Shown here piece by piece: positions 16,803-25,627 of a DNA stretch of 56,374 bases (position 1 is the stretch's first letter; the number at the start of each line of letters is the position of its first letter). Origin of the DNA: CAXTEJ01 sp964243295 (GTDB taxonomy: Bacteria; Actinomycetota; Actinomycetes; Actinomycetales; Angustibacteraceae); contig CAXTEJ010000021.1 in the NCBI GenBank assembly GCA_964243295.1, forward strand, positions 1-56,374. Reading direction: 5' to 3'. The notes beneath the pieces are model-generated. The model was not told the origin of the DNA, did not search any database, and worked only from the letters and a program-made list of their open reading frames with translations. The position numbers and the translations under genes were made by a program.

Positions 16803-16851
16803 GGATGCGGCCCGGCCTCCCCCATCGGTTCGGGGGTGCCGGGCCGCATCC
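16803..16851 (-). terminator. Strong hairpin terminator
   Basis: A perfect 14-bp stem, GGATGCGGCCCGGC against GCCGGGCCGCATCC, encloses an inner CCCCC/GGGGG pair. It starts seven bases beyond the stop of the 175-residue gene at 16858, so it ends that transcript. There is no T run, as is usual in actinomycetes. Confidence 0.8.
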
Positions 16852-16857
16852 TCTCGG

Positions 16858-17385
16858 CTAGGCGTCGTTGCGGGCGTGCTCGAGCATCCCGGTGACGGTG
16901 GCGGCCTTGCGCCAGGCGGCCAGGAAGGATCGCAGGGCGGTCGTGGTGTGCACCTCGACGGTGACCGCGCCGACGGTGACGGTGAGGACCGGGCGGCCGT
17001 CGGCGCCGGTGCTGCTGGTGACGTTGCGGCACTGCTCGCCGTGGACGTTGCAGAACACGCTCACGTCCTCCCCCGCGTGGCGGCGAGTCGCGGTGGCCGG
17101 GGTGAAGTCGGGCAGGCGCACGCTGCGGTTGACCTGCTCGGCGTCCTGCCACGCGAGCACGTGGCAGTCGACGGCCGCCCGGTCGTAGACGTAGGTCAGG
17201 CAACCCCCGACCACGACCACGACGTACGGCGCTCCCCCGCGCCCGCCCTCGCTGTACGCCCGGACCGCCATCTCCTGCGGTCCCCACGCGCCGAACTGCA
17301 CCGCGACGACCTGCTCGCCGGTGCGCAGGCCCCGCCGGACCGTGCTGTCGGTGGTCTTGCCGGTGGTGCTGTTGCTGGTGCTCAT
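16858..17385 (-). CDS. Hypothetical protein (175 aa)
   Basis: GGAGG seven bases before the ATG at 17385 fixes the start; the longer upstream frame is rejected. After a Ser/Thr-rich leader the protein has alternating strands, such as GEQVVAVQFGAWGPQ, APYVVVVVGGCLTYVY, PVLTVTVGAVTVEVHT, and a final helix LRSFLAAWRKAATV. It looks like a small beta-barrel domain with a C-terminal helix. Two cysteines occur at NVHGEQC and VFCN. I recognise no family. A strong terminator follows directly, so it forms its own unit. Confidence 0.78.
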   Translation of the reverse strand: MSTSNSTTGKTTDSTVRRGLRTGEQVVAVQFGAWGPQEMAVRAYSEGGRGGAPYVVVVVGGCLTYVYDRAAVDCHVLAWQDAEQVNRSVRLPDFTPATATRRHAGEDVSVFCNVHGEQCRNVTSSTGADGRPVLTVTVGAVTVEVHTTTALRSFLAAWRKAATVTGMLEHARNDA

Positions 17386-17683
17386 CGGAGCCTCCCTATC
17401 CCGCCGGGCGAGCCGCGGGTGGGCCGGTGTCCCCCGGCCGGAGGGCGGTGGGTTCACCCCGCCGCCGTAAGGCCGCCCGGAGGGGTCGCAGAGGCTCCGC
17501 GAGCAAGAAGGCAAGCCGAAGATGCTTCCCGCGAAGCGCTTGGGAAGGATCTTGAGCGCCTTGCTCGGGGAGGGGCGGCCCCGCACACTCCGGGGGGCAG
17601 CCTGCAGTCAGGCAGCCGGCCGAAGGCCGTCCATGACGGGTTGAGGCCGGTCTCGGGCCGTCAGCCCGCAGGTCCGTTGTTCC

Positions 17684-17713
17684 GCATGTCTTATGGCATG
17701 CGTTATGGCATGC
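17684..17713. repeat. Twelve-base tandem repeat (iteron-like)
   Basis: Two and a half copies of GCATGYSTTATG lie at 17684, 17696 and 17708, head to tail, 285 bases upstream of parA. GCATGC within it is itself palindromic. Iterons bind initiator or partition proteins; which applies here is unknown. Confidence 0.55.
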
Positions 17714-17835
17714 AGCCTCGCACGAGAGCACAGTGAGTAGACGCGCACTGAGCAAGGCTTGGACTGTGGCAGTAGCCAACGCGTAAGCGAATGCTGCAGC
17801 AGTGGCCAGCAGTCCTACTGCTGCACGTGCACACC

Positions 17836-17922
17836 TGCTTGCGTGTTTGCAGGCACATTGCAACGCATGTTTACGTGCCTGCGGCACCGCTTGCGTTCAC
17901 GCCCAGTCGCTCGCGTGTCCTG
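17836..17922. promoter_or_regulatory. Candidate parS/operator region upstream of parA
   Basis: An inverted repeat GCAGGCAC (17849-17856) and GTGCCTGC (17875-17882) sits among three direct copies of GCTYGCGT at about 17837, 17888 and 17909. A ribbon-helix-helix ParB analogue encoded downstream would be expected to bind arrays of this kind, for autoregulation and as the centromere. The assignment rests on position and pattern only. I reject a long frame across this stretch as non-coding. Confidence 0.5.
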
Positions 17923-17997
17923 TCGCCTGACTGACCGCGTGTCGGAACGCGGGAGGAGCCGCTGGTCGCGGCATGGTGAGCAGGGGAGGTGCTGGCG

Positions 17998-18891
17998 ATG
18001 GCATTGGCGCGCGTGGTAGTGGTGGCGCAGGGCAAGGGCGGGGTCGGAAAGACCTCGCTGACGGCGAACGTCGCTGGGTTGGCTGCTCTTGGTGGTCACC
18101 GTGTACTGGCGGTGGACCTGGATCAGCAGGGGAACCTGGCGCGGGACCTGGGGTACGAGCCGGGGGACGGCGAGGCGCTGCTGCAGGCTTTCGTGGCTGG
18201 GCAGCCTGTGCCGGTGACGCGTGGTGTGCGCCCTGGCTTGGACGTCGTGCCGGGGGGGCCGGCGATCGGTGACCTGCTGGGTATCGCGTTCGCGCGGTCG
18301 GGTCGCGGTGGCAAGGACCTGGCGGATGTCCTGCACGCGTCGCTGGCGCCGGCGGTGGGGGACTACGACTTGGTGCTGGTGGACACGCCGCCGGGGGAGC
18401 GCTTGCTGGTCGAGGCGGCGCTGGCTGTGGCCTCGTACGTGGTGGTCCCCACACGTCCGGACGAGGGGAGCTTGGACGGGCTCGAGCGAGTGGCGGAGCG
18501 GTGTGTCGCCGCGCGGGCGAGGAATCCGGAGCTGGCTCTGCTGGGGGTCTGTCTGTTCGGGGTTGGGGCTCGCTCTCGGCGGTTGGCGGAGAGCACTCGC
18601 GAGACGGTGTCGGAGCTGTTGGGAGAGTCGGCGCCGGTGTTCGAGGCGCAGATCCGGCACTTGGAATCCGCGGCCGTGGATGCACGTCGGCAGGGCCTGC
18701 TGGTGCATGAGCTCGAGTCCGCTGCGACAGCGGCGCGCAAGGGCCGGCTGGCGGCGCTGCGAGCACGGCGCCGGCCGTCGGACGAGCTCCTGACGCGTGA
18801 TGCGTCGGGCCTGGCGGAGGACTACCAGGCGTTGGCGCGGGAGATCATGACTCGCGTGGGAGATCTCGAGTCGCGGGCGTTGTCGGCGTGA
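17998..18891 (+). CDS. parA: ParA-type partition ATPase (297 aa)
   Basis: The ATG at 17998 is preceded by GGGGAGG at 17982-17988; a GTG at 17989 would overlap the ribosome site and is not chosen. The deviant Walker A motif QGKGGVGKTS is at residues 11-20 with the signature lysine K13. Walker A' is VLAVDLDQQGNL and Walker B is DLVLVDTPPG. ParA ATPases move plasmid copies over the nucleoid. There is no N-terminal HTH, so this is a short type Ib-like ParA that usually works with a small RHH partner, and such a partner follows with a GTGA overlap. Confidence 0.94.
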   Translation: MALARVVVVAQGKGGVGKTSLTANVAGLAALGGHRVLAVDLDQQGNLARDLGYEPGDGEALLQAFVAGQPVPVTRGVRPGLDVVPGGPAIGDLLGIAFARSGRGGKDLADVLHASLAPAVGDYDLVLVDTPPGERLLVEAALAVASYVVVPTRPDEGSLDGLERVAERCVAARARNPELALLGVCLFGVGARSRRLAESTRETVSELLGESAPVFEAQIRHLESAAVDARRQGLLVHELESAATAARKGRLAALRARRRPSDELLTRDASGLAEDYQALAREIMTRVGDLESRALSA

Positions 18892-19484
18892 CCCCGCGGC
18901 CTGCGCGACGCTCGTTGGCTGAGGCCTTCACGCCTGCGCCGGTGTCTGCCGACCGTGCAGCTGGGCTGGCCGGCTTGCTTCCGCCGAGATCGGCTGCTGA
19001 TGCCTCTGTGGTTGCGCACCCGGCTGCGCTGACGGCCGTGGCCGCTGACGTCCAGAAGCGGCCAGCGGCCGACCAGGAACCGACGCAGGACCACCCCTCA
19101 GACCAGGCGGCCGCGCGCGTCGCTGGTTCCGAGGGAGAAGCGGACCTGGCTCGCGTCCGGAACGTGGCCGTGTATCTGCCGGTGAGTCTGCTGGAGCGGT
19201 TGAAAGCGACCCGTCGTTCCCGTGAGGTGACGTACGCGGAGCTGCTCGTAGAGGCGGCTGCCGCGCATCTGGACGGTGTGCAGAGCAGGTTCGGACCCGT
19301 CTCAGCGCCTGTGGCGGTCGGTATGCCGTCTCGGAAGCGCAAGCGCCTGCCGGAGCCGGGGGTGCAGGTGCAGCTCCGGCTGGATGGTCATCAGCTGCGC
19401 TGGCTGGATGAGCAAGCCGCTCGTCTGGGAGCTCCGTCGCGTACGGCGCTGGTTGCGGCGCTGCTCGAGACGCATCTGACCTAG
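18888..19484 (+). CDS. ParB-analogue, two ribbon-helix-helix segments (198 aa)
   Basis: The GTG at 18888 overlaps the parA stop. A disordered N-terminal 80 residues would contact ParA. Then come two RHH-like units: NVAVYLPVSLLERLKATRRS with EVTYAELLVEAAAAHL, and VQVQLRLDGHQLRWLDEQAA with SRTALVAALLETHL. A single chain with two RHH units is uncommon, since most RHH proteins dimerise from one unit each. It is expected to bind the repeats upstream of parA and to stimulate its ATPase. The basic linker SRKRKRLPEP lies between the units. Confidence 0.82.
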   Translation: MTPRPARRSLAEAFTPAPVSADRAAGLAGLLPPRSAADASVVAHPAALTAVAADVQKRPAADQEPTQDHPSDQAAARVAGSEGEADLARVRNVAVYLPVSLLERLKATRRSREVTYAELLVEAAAAHLDGVQSRFGPVSAPVAVGMPSRKRKRLPEPGVQVQLRLDGHQLRWLDEQAARLGAPSRTALVAALLETHLT

Positions 19485-19625
19485 TCGACTCGATACGTGA
19501 CGAGTAGGTAGGCAGCACCGCTGGTGGGCAGCACCGTGGCCGGCGTTGGTGTTGGTCCCTGAGGACGTCGTCCGTAGCGCCTGCGCCGGACCGTCCCGTC
19601 GACGAGCCGGCGACGGGACGATGCC

Positions 19626-19856
19626 ATGCTCTCGCTCATGTGTTCGAAGCCGGTGCATGCTCAGGAGTCCTCCGATGTCTCCGATGGCCAGCGGGCGGTG
19701 GTCAAGCGCGCCGCTGACCTGTGCCGCTCCGACCCGGCCGCGTACGTCGCCGTCGTGCGGTACGCCGACCAGCTTCAGGAAGACGGTGTCGAGCACTACG
19801 AGGCGCTCGACGCTGCCTTGCAGCGCTGGCGTCGCCAGCCCCCAGGGGAGGCGTAA
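19626..19856 (+). CDS. Small hypothetical protein (76 aa)
   Basis: Charged, helical small protein, with SDGQRAVVKRAADLCRSDPA and VRYADQLQEDGVEHYEALDA. It is soluble, without cysteine clusters or a TM helix. It follows the partition operon on the same strand after 141 bases and could be co-transcribed. No family is recognised. A second ATG at residue 5 is an alternative start. Confidence 0.6.
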   Translation: MLSLMCSKPVHAQESSDVSDGQRAVVKRAADLCRSDPAAYVAVVRYADQLQEDGVEHYEALDAALQRWRRQPPGEA

Positions 19857-20432
19857 CCAGGCCGCGCCAGCGAGTCGCCGGAGAAGGTGGCCCCGATGAT
19901 GCTTGGCGGCCCGGTCTAGGCCGCCGGGGATCACCTCGGGTGCCTCAGCAGCGCGCAGCGGGCGGCCTCCCGAGGTGGCGGCCCTCGTGGTCGACCGGGC
20001 GACGGCGAGCCCAGCACCCGGCAGCCGCGCCGCACCAAGCCACCACCCAGCTGGATCGCGCCTACGAGCCCGGGGGACACCTGAGCCGACGCCGCCGGGA
20101 CGGCTCCCAGCTGCCACGTCGAGCCGACGATCGGAGCGACGTCTGCGAAACACCCACCCCAGGCGAGACCGCTCCGCGTAGATCAGGTTGCCAGTGTTGC
20201 CCTGGCCTTGCGTGCTACTGAGCGTTACCCGGAGGCCTGGACCAGTCCGAGCACTAGGAGTCTTGGATGCGGCGTGAGGCTAGTGCTCGGTCTGGTCGTA
20301 GAGCGGGTTCAGCCAGCTGTTGGGGTGCTGTCGAGGGCTGCGATGTGGCGGGGAGAGCGTCAGTGGACCGGTTCGGTGTGTGCGCCGAGCGTCCTGTGGC
20401 GCTGGTGCGCTGGTACGCGCGAGGTGTTTGGA
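19857..20432. other. Intergenic region with a long inverted repeat
   Basis: About 575 bases between a plus-strand gene and a convergent minus-strand gene. The only clear structure is the inverted repeat at 20240-20297. Long frames are present on both strands but translate into Arg/Pro/Ala-rich noise. Confidence 0.5.
20240..20297. repeat. 18-bp inverted repeat (hairpin or binding site)
   Basis: Left arm GACCAGTCCGAGCACTAG (20240-20257) pairs with CTAGTGCTCGGTCTGGTC (20280-20297), with one mismatch across 18 positions and a 22-base loop. It could be a bidirectional terminator between convergent genes, a replication-origin structure, or a site for a dimeric protein. No T run follows on either strand. 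Confidence 0.7.
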
Positions 20433-20660
20433 CTAGACGGCCGAGATCCAGATGACGGCAACGACGAGCGCGAGGGTGACGCCGGCGAGCATGCCGATCC
20501 CGGCCCAGCGTGCCGTGCCTGGGACGACGATCAGTCCGATGCCGGCGATGACAAAAACTTGCCCGACGATGAAGATGAACAGTCCGCTGTAGAACGTGAC
20601 GAGCGCGCTGACCAGGGCTGTTGCCACGCACACGGCGGCCGACTGCCCCGAGACGGTCAT
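20433..20660 (-). CDS. Small membrane protein, three TM helices (75 aa)
   Basis: The start at 20660 (MTVSGQSAAV) begins the hydrophobic part directly and is preferred over an upstream extension. Helices lie at about residues 5-22, 25-45 and 50-73 with short turns, one of which has GTARWAG. Nothing catalytic is visible. Small plasmid membrane proteins of this type are often entry-exclusion or secretion accessories, but this is a guess. Confidence 0.68.
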   Translation of the reverse strand: MTVSGQSAAVCVATALVSALVTFYSGLFIFIVGQVFVIAGIGLIVVPGTARWAGIGMLAGVTLALVVAVIWISAV

Positions 20661-20769
20661 GACGTGAGCGTAGGAGGGGCCCACGGCAAGGCCGTTCCCT
20701 CGCGACCGTGCACACACAGGGGGCAGGGGGCAGGGCTGTGCTGCGGGTGTCGGGTTGGGGGAGCAGTGG

Positions 20770-21966
20770 TCAGGCTGCCAGGGGCAGCGGGAGGGCCGGC
20801 TGGTCGGGCCGGTAGAGGCCCCGTTGGACGGCCCAGCCGCGCCGGTTGCTGAAGTCGGTCCAGTAGGTGGTGTAGGCCTCGCGCTCGGCGGCGTGCCGGG
20901 CGGCGCGGCGGGCGGTGGTGCCGGTGCTGCCGAGCACCGCGGCCGTGGCGTCGAGGGTGGCCTGCAACTGGAGGGGGTTGCCGGCGGACAGGCTTCGCGA
21001 CCACGTGCGGCCCGTCGTGTCGGTGGCGGGGCCGCCGCTGGTGGCGAGGTCCGCGGCCTGCAGCGCGATCAGGTGCCGGATGACGGTGCGGGGGTGCAGG
21101 CCGGTCAGGGAGGCGAGCTCGCGGACGGTGAGGCCGCCGTGGGCGCCGTCGTCGAGTGCGTCGAACAGTCGGGCGGCGACCCGGCCGAGGCCGCCGTGGA
21201 TGGTGTGGGTGAACGCGTCGTGGGCGCGGGCGCTGCCCCCGGCCGGCGTCACCGAGCGGGGCGGCAGGTTGTCCAGGACCTCGTCGACGTGCGCGGGCGG
21301 GTCCTGAACGTGCTCGGGGCGCACCAGCCGCCAGGTGGCGGCCTGGGTGCCGGCGGCGGGCTGCTCGAGCCGCAGCCACCCGCGCGTGCGCAGCCGCTCG
21401 AGGCTGACCGCGGCGGTGCCGTGGCTGATGTTCGCGGCCTCGGACAGCTGCCGCGTCGACGCCGACGGGGTGACGGTGCAGGCCGACAGGGCGACGTCGA
21501 CAAGCGCGGCGAGCACGGCCCGATCGGTGACGCCGGCGGCGCCGGCCCACAGGCCAGGGTTGTGGTCGGCAGTGGCCAGCAGCGCGGCGAGCTCGGCGCG
21601 CACGGACGAGGCGTCAGCGACCGGCGGGCGCTCTGCGGCCCGTCGGGCGGCGGCTCGCCAGGTGGTGGCCAGGCGGTGGTCGACGTCGGCGGGGTTGCGG
21701 TGGCGCAGACCGCCGCCCTTGCGACGCTGCTGCGCGGCCCACTCGCCCAGGGCGCTGCTGGCGAGCACGTCGCGCCAGGCGCTCTCGGTCCACCCGGCGC
21801 TGGCGGCCGCCAGCGCGGTCGCCATGACGGCCTCGGAGCGGGATTGGTAGCGGCCGTGGACGTCGCCGTCGCGCAGCAGCGCGGCGATCGGCTCGGACAG
21901 TGGCCGGGCGAGGGTGCCCGGGGTGGGGGAGCGGCGGTCGTGCAAGACCGCCGCGGGGGCGGTCAC
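20770..21966 (-). CDS. Helix-turn-helix protein, possible replication initiator (398 aa)
   Basis: Two winged-helix-like units are visible. The first is near residues 165-200 (STRQLSEAANISHGTAAVSLERLRTRGWLRLE). The second is near 270-310 (GLTVRELASLTGLHPRTVIRHLIALQAADL). Both follow the MarR/GntR pattern of two helices and a wing. The N-terminal 150 residues are helical, with ESAWRDVLASSALGEWAA. No integrase, primase or ATPase motif is present. Twin winged helices of this length occur in plasmid initiators and in large transcription regulators. As no other rep candidate is recognised, I rate an initiator role as possible. The GTG at 21966 is used. Confidence 0.8.
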   Translation of the reverse strand: MTAPAAVLHDRRSPTPGTLARPLSEPIAALLRDGDVHGRYQSRSEAVMATALAAASAGWTESAWRDVLASSALGEWAAQQRRKGGGLRHRNPADVDHRLATTWRAAARRAAERPPVADASSVRAELAALLATADHNPGLWAGAAGVTDRAVLAALVDVALSACTVTPSASTRQLSEAANISHGTAAVSLERLRTRGWLRLEQPAAGTQAATWRLVRPEHVQDPPAHVDEVLDNLPPRSVTPAGGSARAHDAFTHTIHGGLGRVAARLFDALDDGAHGGLTVRELASLTGLHPRTVIRHLIALQAADLATSGGPATDTTGRTWSRSLSAGNPLQLQATLDATAAVLGSTGTTARRAARHAAEREAYTTYWTDFSNRRGWAVQRGLYRPDQPALPLPLAA

Positions 21967-22088
21967 CGCCTCAGGCGGCGCCGGCCACGCGCGTAGAGCA
22001 GGGGTGGGTCACCTGGGCACGCTAAAGAGCAGGCGTGTCGCAGGTGACCGCCCGAGGGGGGCGGGGTAACGTCTCCTCCGAAGGTTCG

Positions 22089-22144
22089 ACGAAGCCCTGC
22101 ACCCATCTCACCGGCCAAAGTGACTTGAGGGTGTGGGGCTTCGT
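22089..22144. promoter_or_regulatory. Imperfect 16-bp hairpin
   Basis: ACGAAGCCC-TG-CACCC (22089-22104) pairs with GGGTG-TG-GGGCTTCGT (22129-22144), leaving a two-base symmetric bulge and a 24-base loop. It sits between the 72-residue gene (stop at 22180) and the start of the HTH gene (21966), both on the minus strand. It could be a terminator for the first or a leader attenuator for the second. Confidence 0.55.
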
Positions 22145-22179
22145 TGCGTCCGGGGCCTCGGTCGAGGTCCCGTTGTGGG

Positions 22180-22398
22180 CTACATGGCTAGCGGCAGTTC
22201 TCCGCTTTCGTCAGGCGCCGGCGCCACCCACAGGGGGCGGCCGTTCTCGTCGACCGGTTCCCGTTGGAGCAGGCTGATGACGTACTCGCTGTAGCTGAGC
22301 CCGGCCAGCTGCGCGCGTGAAGCAAGAAGGTCCTTCTCGGGCTTGGGCAGCTTCAGCTGCACCGGCTCGCGCGGGCCCTTCCAAGCGGGGTGTGCCAT
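22180..22398 (-). CDS. Small RHH-like protein (72 aa)
   Basis: ATG at 22398. The pattern VQLKLPKPEKDLLASRAQLA then LSYSEYVISLLQRE is that of a ribbon-helix-helix strand followed by two helices, as in MobC- or CopG-like small regulators. The last 25 residues are an acidic, Pro-rich tail. It lies between the hydrolase gene and the HTH gene, all on the minus strand. It might control copy number or transfer genes. Confidence 0.68.
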   Translation of the reverse strand: MAHPAWKGPREPVQLKLPKPEKDLLASRAQLAGLSYSEYVISLLQREPVDENGRPLWVAPAPDESGELPLAM

Positions 22399-22523
22399 GC
22401 GCACATCAAAGCGGCGGCAAGCGACAAGCGGGTGCAGGTTGCTCGGCGTGTCGCACAAGCAGCAAGCGGTTGTTGGCATCCCCGCCGTCTCGGGGCCCAC
22501 GGGCTCATGACCGGGCTGCACGT

Positions 22524-23591
22524 TCACCGGACCGAGACGTGGACGTGGTCGAAGTGGCCGCCGGTGATGCTGGCGGGGTCGTAGACGCCGCCGCCGCCGT
22601 AGCCGTCCCACTCGCGGCCAGGCTGCCAGTCGCGGCCGTACCAGATGAGCAGGCCGACGCCGGTCTGCTCGGCCGAGGCCTGGAGCGATGCGGCCAGAGC
22701 GTCGCCGCGGGCCTTCTCGGCCGCGGTGGGCAGGACGCCGCCGCGGCCGGGGAAGGCGTCGCAGGCCTTGCCTTTGGGGTGGTCGCTGTCGGGGTTCCAG
22801 GCGTGCTCGTCCCAACACGAGACGTTCCACCCCTGGGCCATGAGCTGGGTCGCGACGTTGAGCATGCGCGGGGTCAGGCAGCCGCGGCCGGTCGTCGGGT
22901 CCGGCCGGACGCTGCACGCCTCGGCGGGGAAGCTGCCTCCCGGGCCGGTGAACGGACCGCCGGAGGTGCACTGCAGGGCGCCGGTCGCGCCGTCCCACAG
23001 GGCGGTGGTGATTGCGGTCGCCAGGGACTCCCACTGCGCGTACAGGGTGCCGTCGGCGCTGACCTGGACCTCCTGTGCGGCCTGCCAGGTCGGCATGCCC
23101 TGCCAGCCCGGGACCTGGGCGAGCGTGGTCAGGAAGGTGGTGGCGGCGTAGCCGGGGTCCATCAGCCGCGCGACGGTGCCCCATCCCATCGAAGGGCGCT
23201 GCTGGAACGGGCCGACGCTGTCGTGATCGGAGCCCTCACCCTGGTGCGGGTAGCTCAGGCTCTCCGGCACGGTCGGGTTGGCCAGCACCAGCAGCTTCGA
23301 CTCCTGGTAGGCGGTCATCACGGCGACCACGCCGGCCTGCTGCGGCATCCCGAGGGCCTTGGTCGCGGCCAGGATGACCCGGGCGTTCTCCACCTGCTCA
23401 CCGGTGACCTGCACCGTGCCCGGGCCGGCGCCGGGGTCGGTCCCGGCGCCTGCCGGGTCGGTGACGATCGTGCAGACGGTGCCCGCAGCGGCGGGTGGCG
23501 GGTCGGCGGCGCCGGACCCGAAGAACACCGCGACGGCGATCATCGGCATGGCGAGGACACCCGCACCGGCGGCGAGCACTGACGTAGCCAC
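22524..23591 (-). CDS. Secreted cell-wall hydrolase of the transfer system (355 aa)
   Basis: An N-terminal hydrophobic segment (residues 2-30, Ala/Val-rich) acts as signal peptide or anchor. The first domain contains VVAVMTAYQESKLLVLANPT and DSVGPFQQRPSMGWGT, the QESK/SxGPFQQ pattern of lysozyme-like transglycosylases of VirB1 type. The C-terminal domain has SDHPKGKACDAFPG and GGHFDHVHVSVR, the His/Asp pattern of the actinobacterial ARB_07466-like hydrolase domain. It should open peptidoglycan for the conjugation channel. The neighbour at 23643 on the same strand is probably made with it. Confidence 0.85.
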   Translation of the reverse strand: MATSVLAAGAGVLAMPMIAVAVFFGSGAADPPPAAAGTVCTIVTDPAGAGTDPGAGPGTVQVTGEQVENARVILAATKALGMPQQAGVVAVMTAYQESKLLVLANPTVPESLSYPHQGEGSDHDSVGPFQQRPSMGWGTVARLMDPGYAATTFLTTLAQVPGWQGMPTWQAAQEVQVSADGTLYAQWESLATAITTALWDGATGALQCTSGGPFTGPGGSFPAEACSVRPDPTTGRGCLTPRMLNVATQLMAQGWNVSCWDEHAWNPDSDHPKGKACDAFPGRGGVLPTAAEKARGDALAASLQASAEQTGVGLLIWYGRDWQPGREWDGYGGGGVYDPASITGGHFDHVHVSVR

Positions 23592-23642
23592 GGGGCTCCT
23601 GTCCTTGAGGTCTGGCGGTCGCGGGCGGGCGTGCGAGAGAGG

Positions 23643-24350
<708 letters not shown>

Positions 24351-24521
24351 TGAGCGCGTTGACCTTCCTGCACGTGGCGCCAACTGGTGGGATCACGCAA
24401 CTGCGCACCTGCGGAGTTCTACGGCAGTGAACAGGTCGACCCAGAACCTAACTGTTGTGGAAGTGGCGTGCAACTAGCGTCGGACGACACGCCCTACGGG
24501 GCCGCGGCTTGAGGGAGACGG

Positions 24522-25031
24522 ATGGCGGCGGGCGAGGACGTGTCGTCGCTGGCGTGGAAGCTGAACCGCCTGTTCGAGACGATCCATCCGTCGAACCGGG
24601 GGGAGTACAGCCCCGAGGAAGTGGCAAGGGCGATCACGGCCGCTGGCGGCGGGATTTCGCCGGCCTACATCTACATGCTCCGCAAGGGCCAGCGGGACAA
24701 CCCGACCAAGCGGCACCTGGAGCTGCTGGCGGAGTTCTTCGGCGTCACCCCGGCGTACTTCTTCGACGACCAAGCCGCCGAGCGGATCGAGCAACAGCTT
24801 GACCTGCTCGCGGCGTTCCGTGACGGCGAGGTCCGCCGCCTCGCGGCAAGAGCCAGCGGACTGTCTCCGAAGAGCCTGGCCGGCATCCTGCGGATGGTCG
24901 ACGCAGCACGCGACATCGAGGGACTGCCGACCGCGGGAGAAGCACCGGCCCCAGGTCGGTCGGCCGCCGACAGCGGAAGTCACACGTCTGACTCGCCCGA
25001 CGCAGGGGACGTCGAACCACCTGCGGGGTAG
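24522..25031 (+). CDS. XRE-type transcription regulator (169 aa)
   Basis: ATG at 24522 after GAGGGAG. The first 90 residues are typical of actinobacterial Xre/EspR-like proteins: WKLNRLFETIHPSNRGEYSP, ISPAYIYMLRKGQRDNPTKR as the recognition helix region, and LAEFFGVTPAYFFDD. The Ser/Ala/Asp-rich C-terminus is variable. In ICEBs1-like elements an Xre repressor of transfer is inactivated by an ImmA protease, and an ImmA-type gene follows after 49 bases. It is divergent from the lipoprotein/hydrolase pair, so it may control both directions. Confidence 0.9.
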   Translation: MAAGEDVSSLAWKLNRLFETIHPSNRGEYSPEEVARAITAAGGGISPAYIYMLRKGQRDNPTKRHLELLAEFFGVTPAYFFDDQAAERIEQQLDLLAAFRDGEVRRLAARASGLSPKSLAGILRMVDAARDIEGLPTAGEAPAPGRSAADSGSHTSDSPDAGDVEPPAG

Positions 25032-25080
25032 GTCGCGCCTGGCGCGTCACGGCTGTGGCGCGGACCGGAGGAGGCGGACG

Positions 25081-25605
25081 GTGAGCTTCGAGCGCGGAGA
25101 GCGGCGGGCAGCGGAGCTGCTCGCGGTGCTGGCCGTGCCCGTGCCCTTCGACGTCGCGGCCTTCTGCCAGAGCGTGGCGGCGCAGCGCGGCCGGGCTCTG
25201 CGCCTGGTCCCGGAGCCAGCCGCTGTGATGGGGGAGACGGTGGGGCTCCTGCTTGTCCTTGCCGACCAGGACGAGATCCATTACGTCGCGGACACCAGCA
25301 CCTACCACCAGCAGGCCATCGTGCTGCACGAGGTCGGGCACCTGCTCGCCGACCACGATGGGCAGCACCCGTTCCCCGTGTCGCTGCTGGCCGGCGACTG
25401 GGACCCGGCGGTCGTGCAGCGACTGCGTGGCCGCCACCGCTACGACGACGACGAGGAGCGCGAGGCCGAGGGCTTCGCCACTGCCATCCTGGATCACGTC
25501 GACCAGCAGAACCGCCGCCGAGGCGGCCCTATCGCGCCGGCGTCCGGAGGGACTGGCCCGGGTGTCGCGGCCGGTGACCGTCTCGCGTCGATGTTCCTGC
25601 GATGA
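25081..25605 (+). CDS. ImmA/IrrE-type zinc metallopeptidase (174 aa)
   Basis: GTG at 25081. The zinc motif HEVGH is at residues 83-87 in the context QAIVLHEVGHLLADHDGQHP, and a downstream EREAEGFATAIL supplies the third acidic ligand. Members cleave Xre-family repressors, so the adjacent Xre protein is the likely substrate. The length is short for the family and contains no extra domain. The next gene overlaps closely in another frame and starts 22 bases after the stop. Confidence 0.9.
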   Translation: MSFERGERRAAELLAVLAVPVPFDVAAFCQSVAAQRGRALRLVPEPAAVMGETVGLLLVLADQDEIHYVADTSTYHQQAIVLHEVGHLLADHDGQHPFPVSLLAGDWDPAVVQRLRGRHRYDDDEEREAEGFATAILDHVDQQNRRRGGPIAPASGGTGPGVAAGDRLASMFLR

Positions 25606-25627
25606 CGCCGGCACCACCGGTGGCACC

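Noticed and set aside
17396..17887. Minus-strand Cys-rich frame over the parA upstream region
   Set aside because: The cysteines come from the GCATG/TGC repeats. The frame has no ribosome site and overlaps the regulatory repeats.
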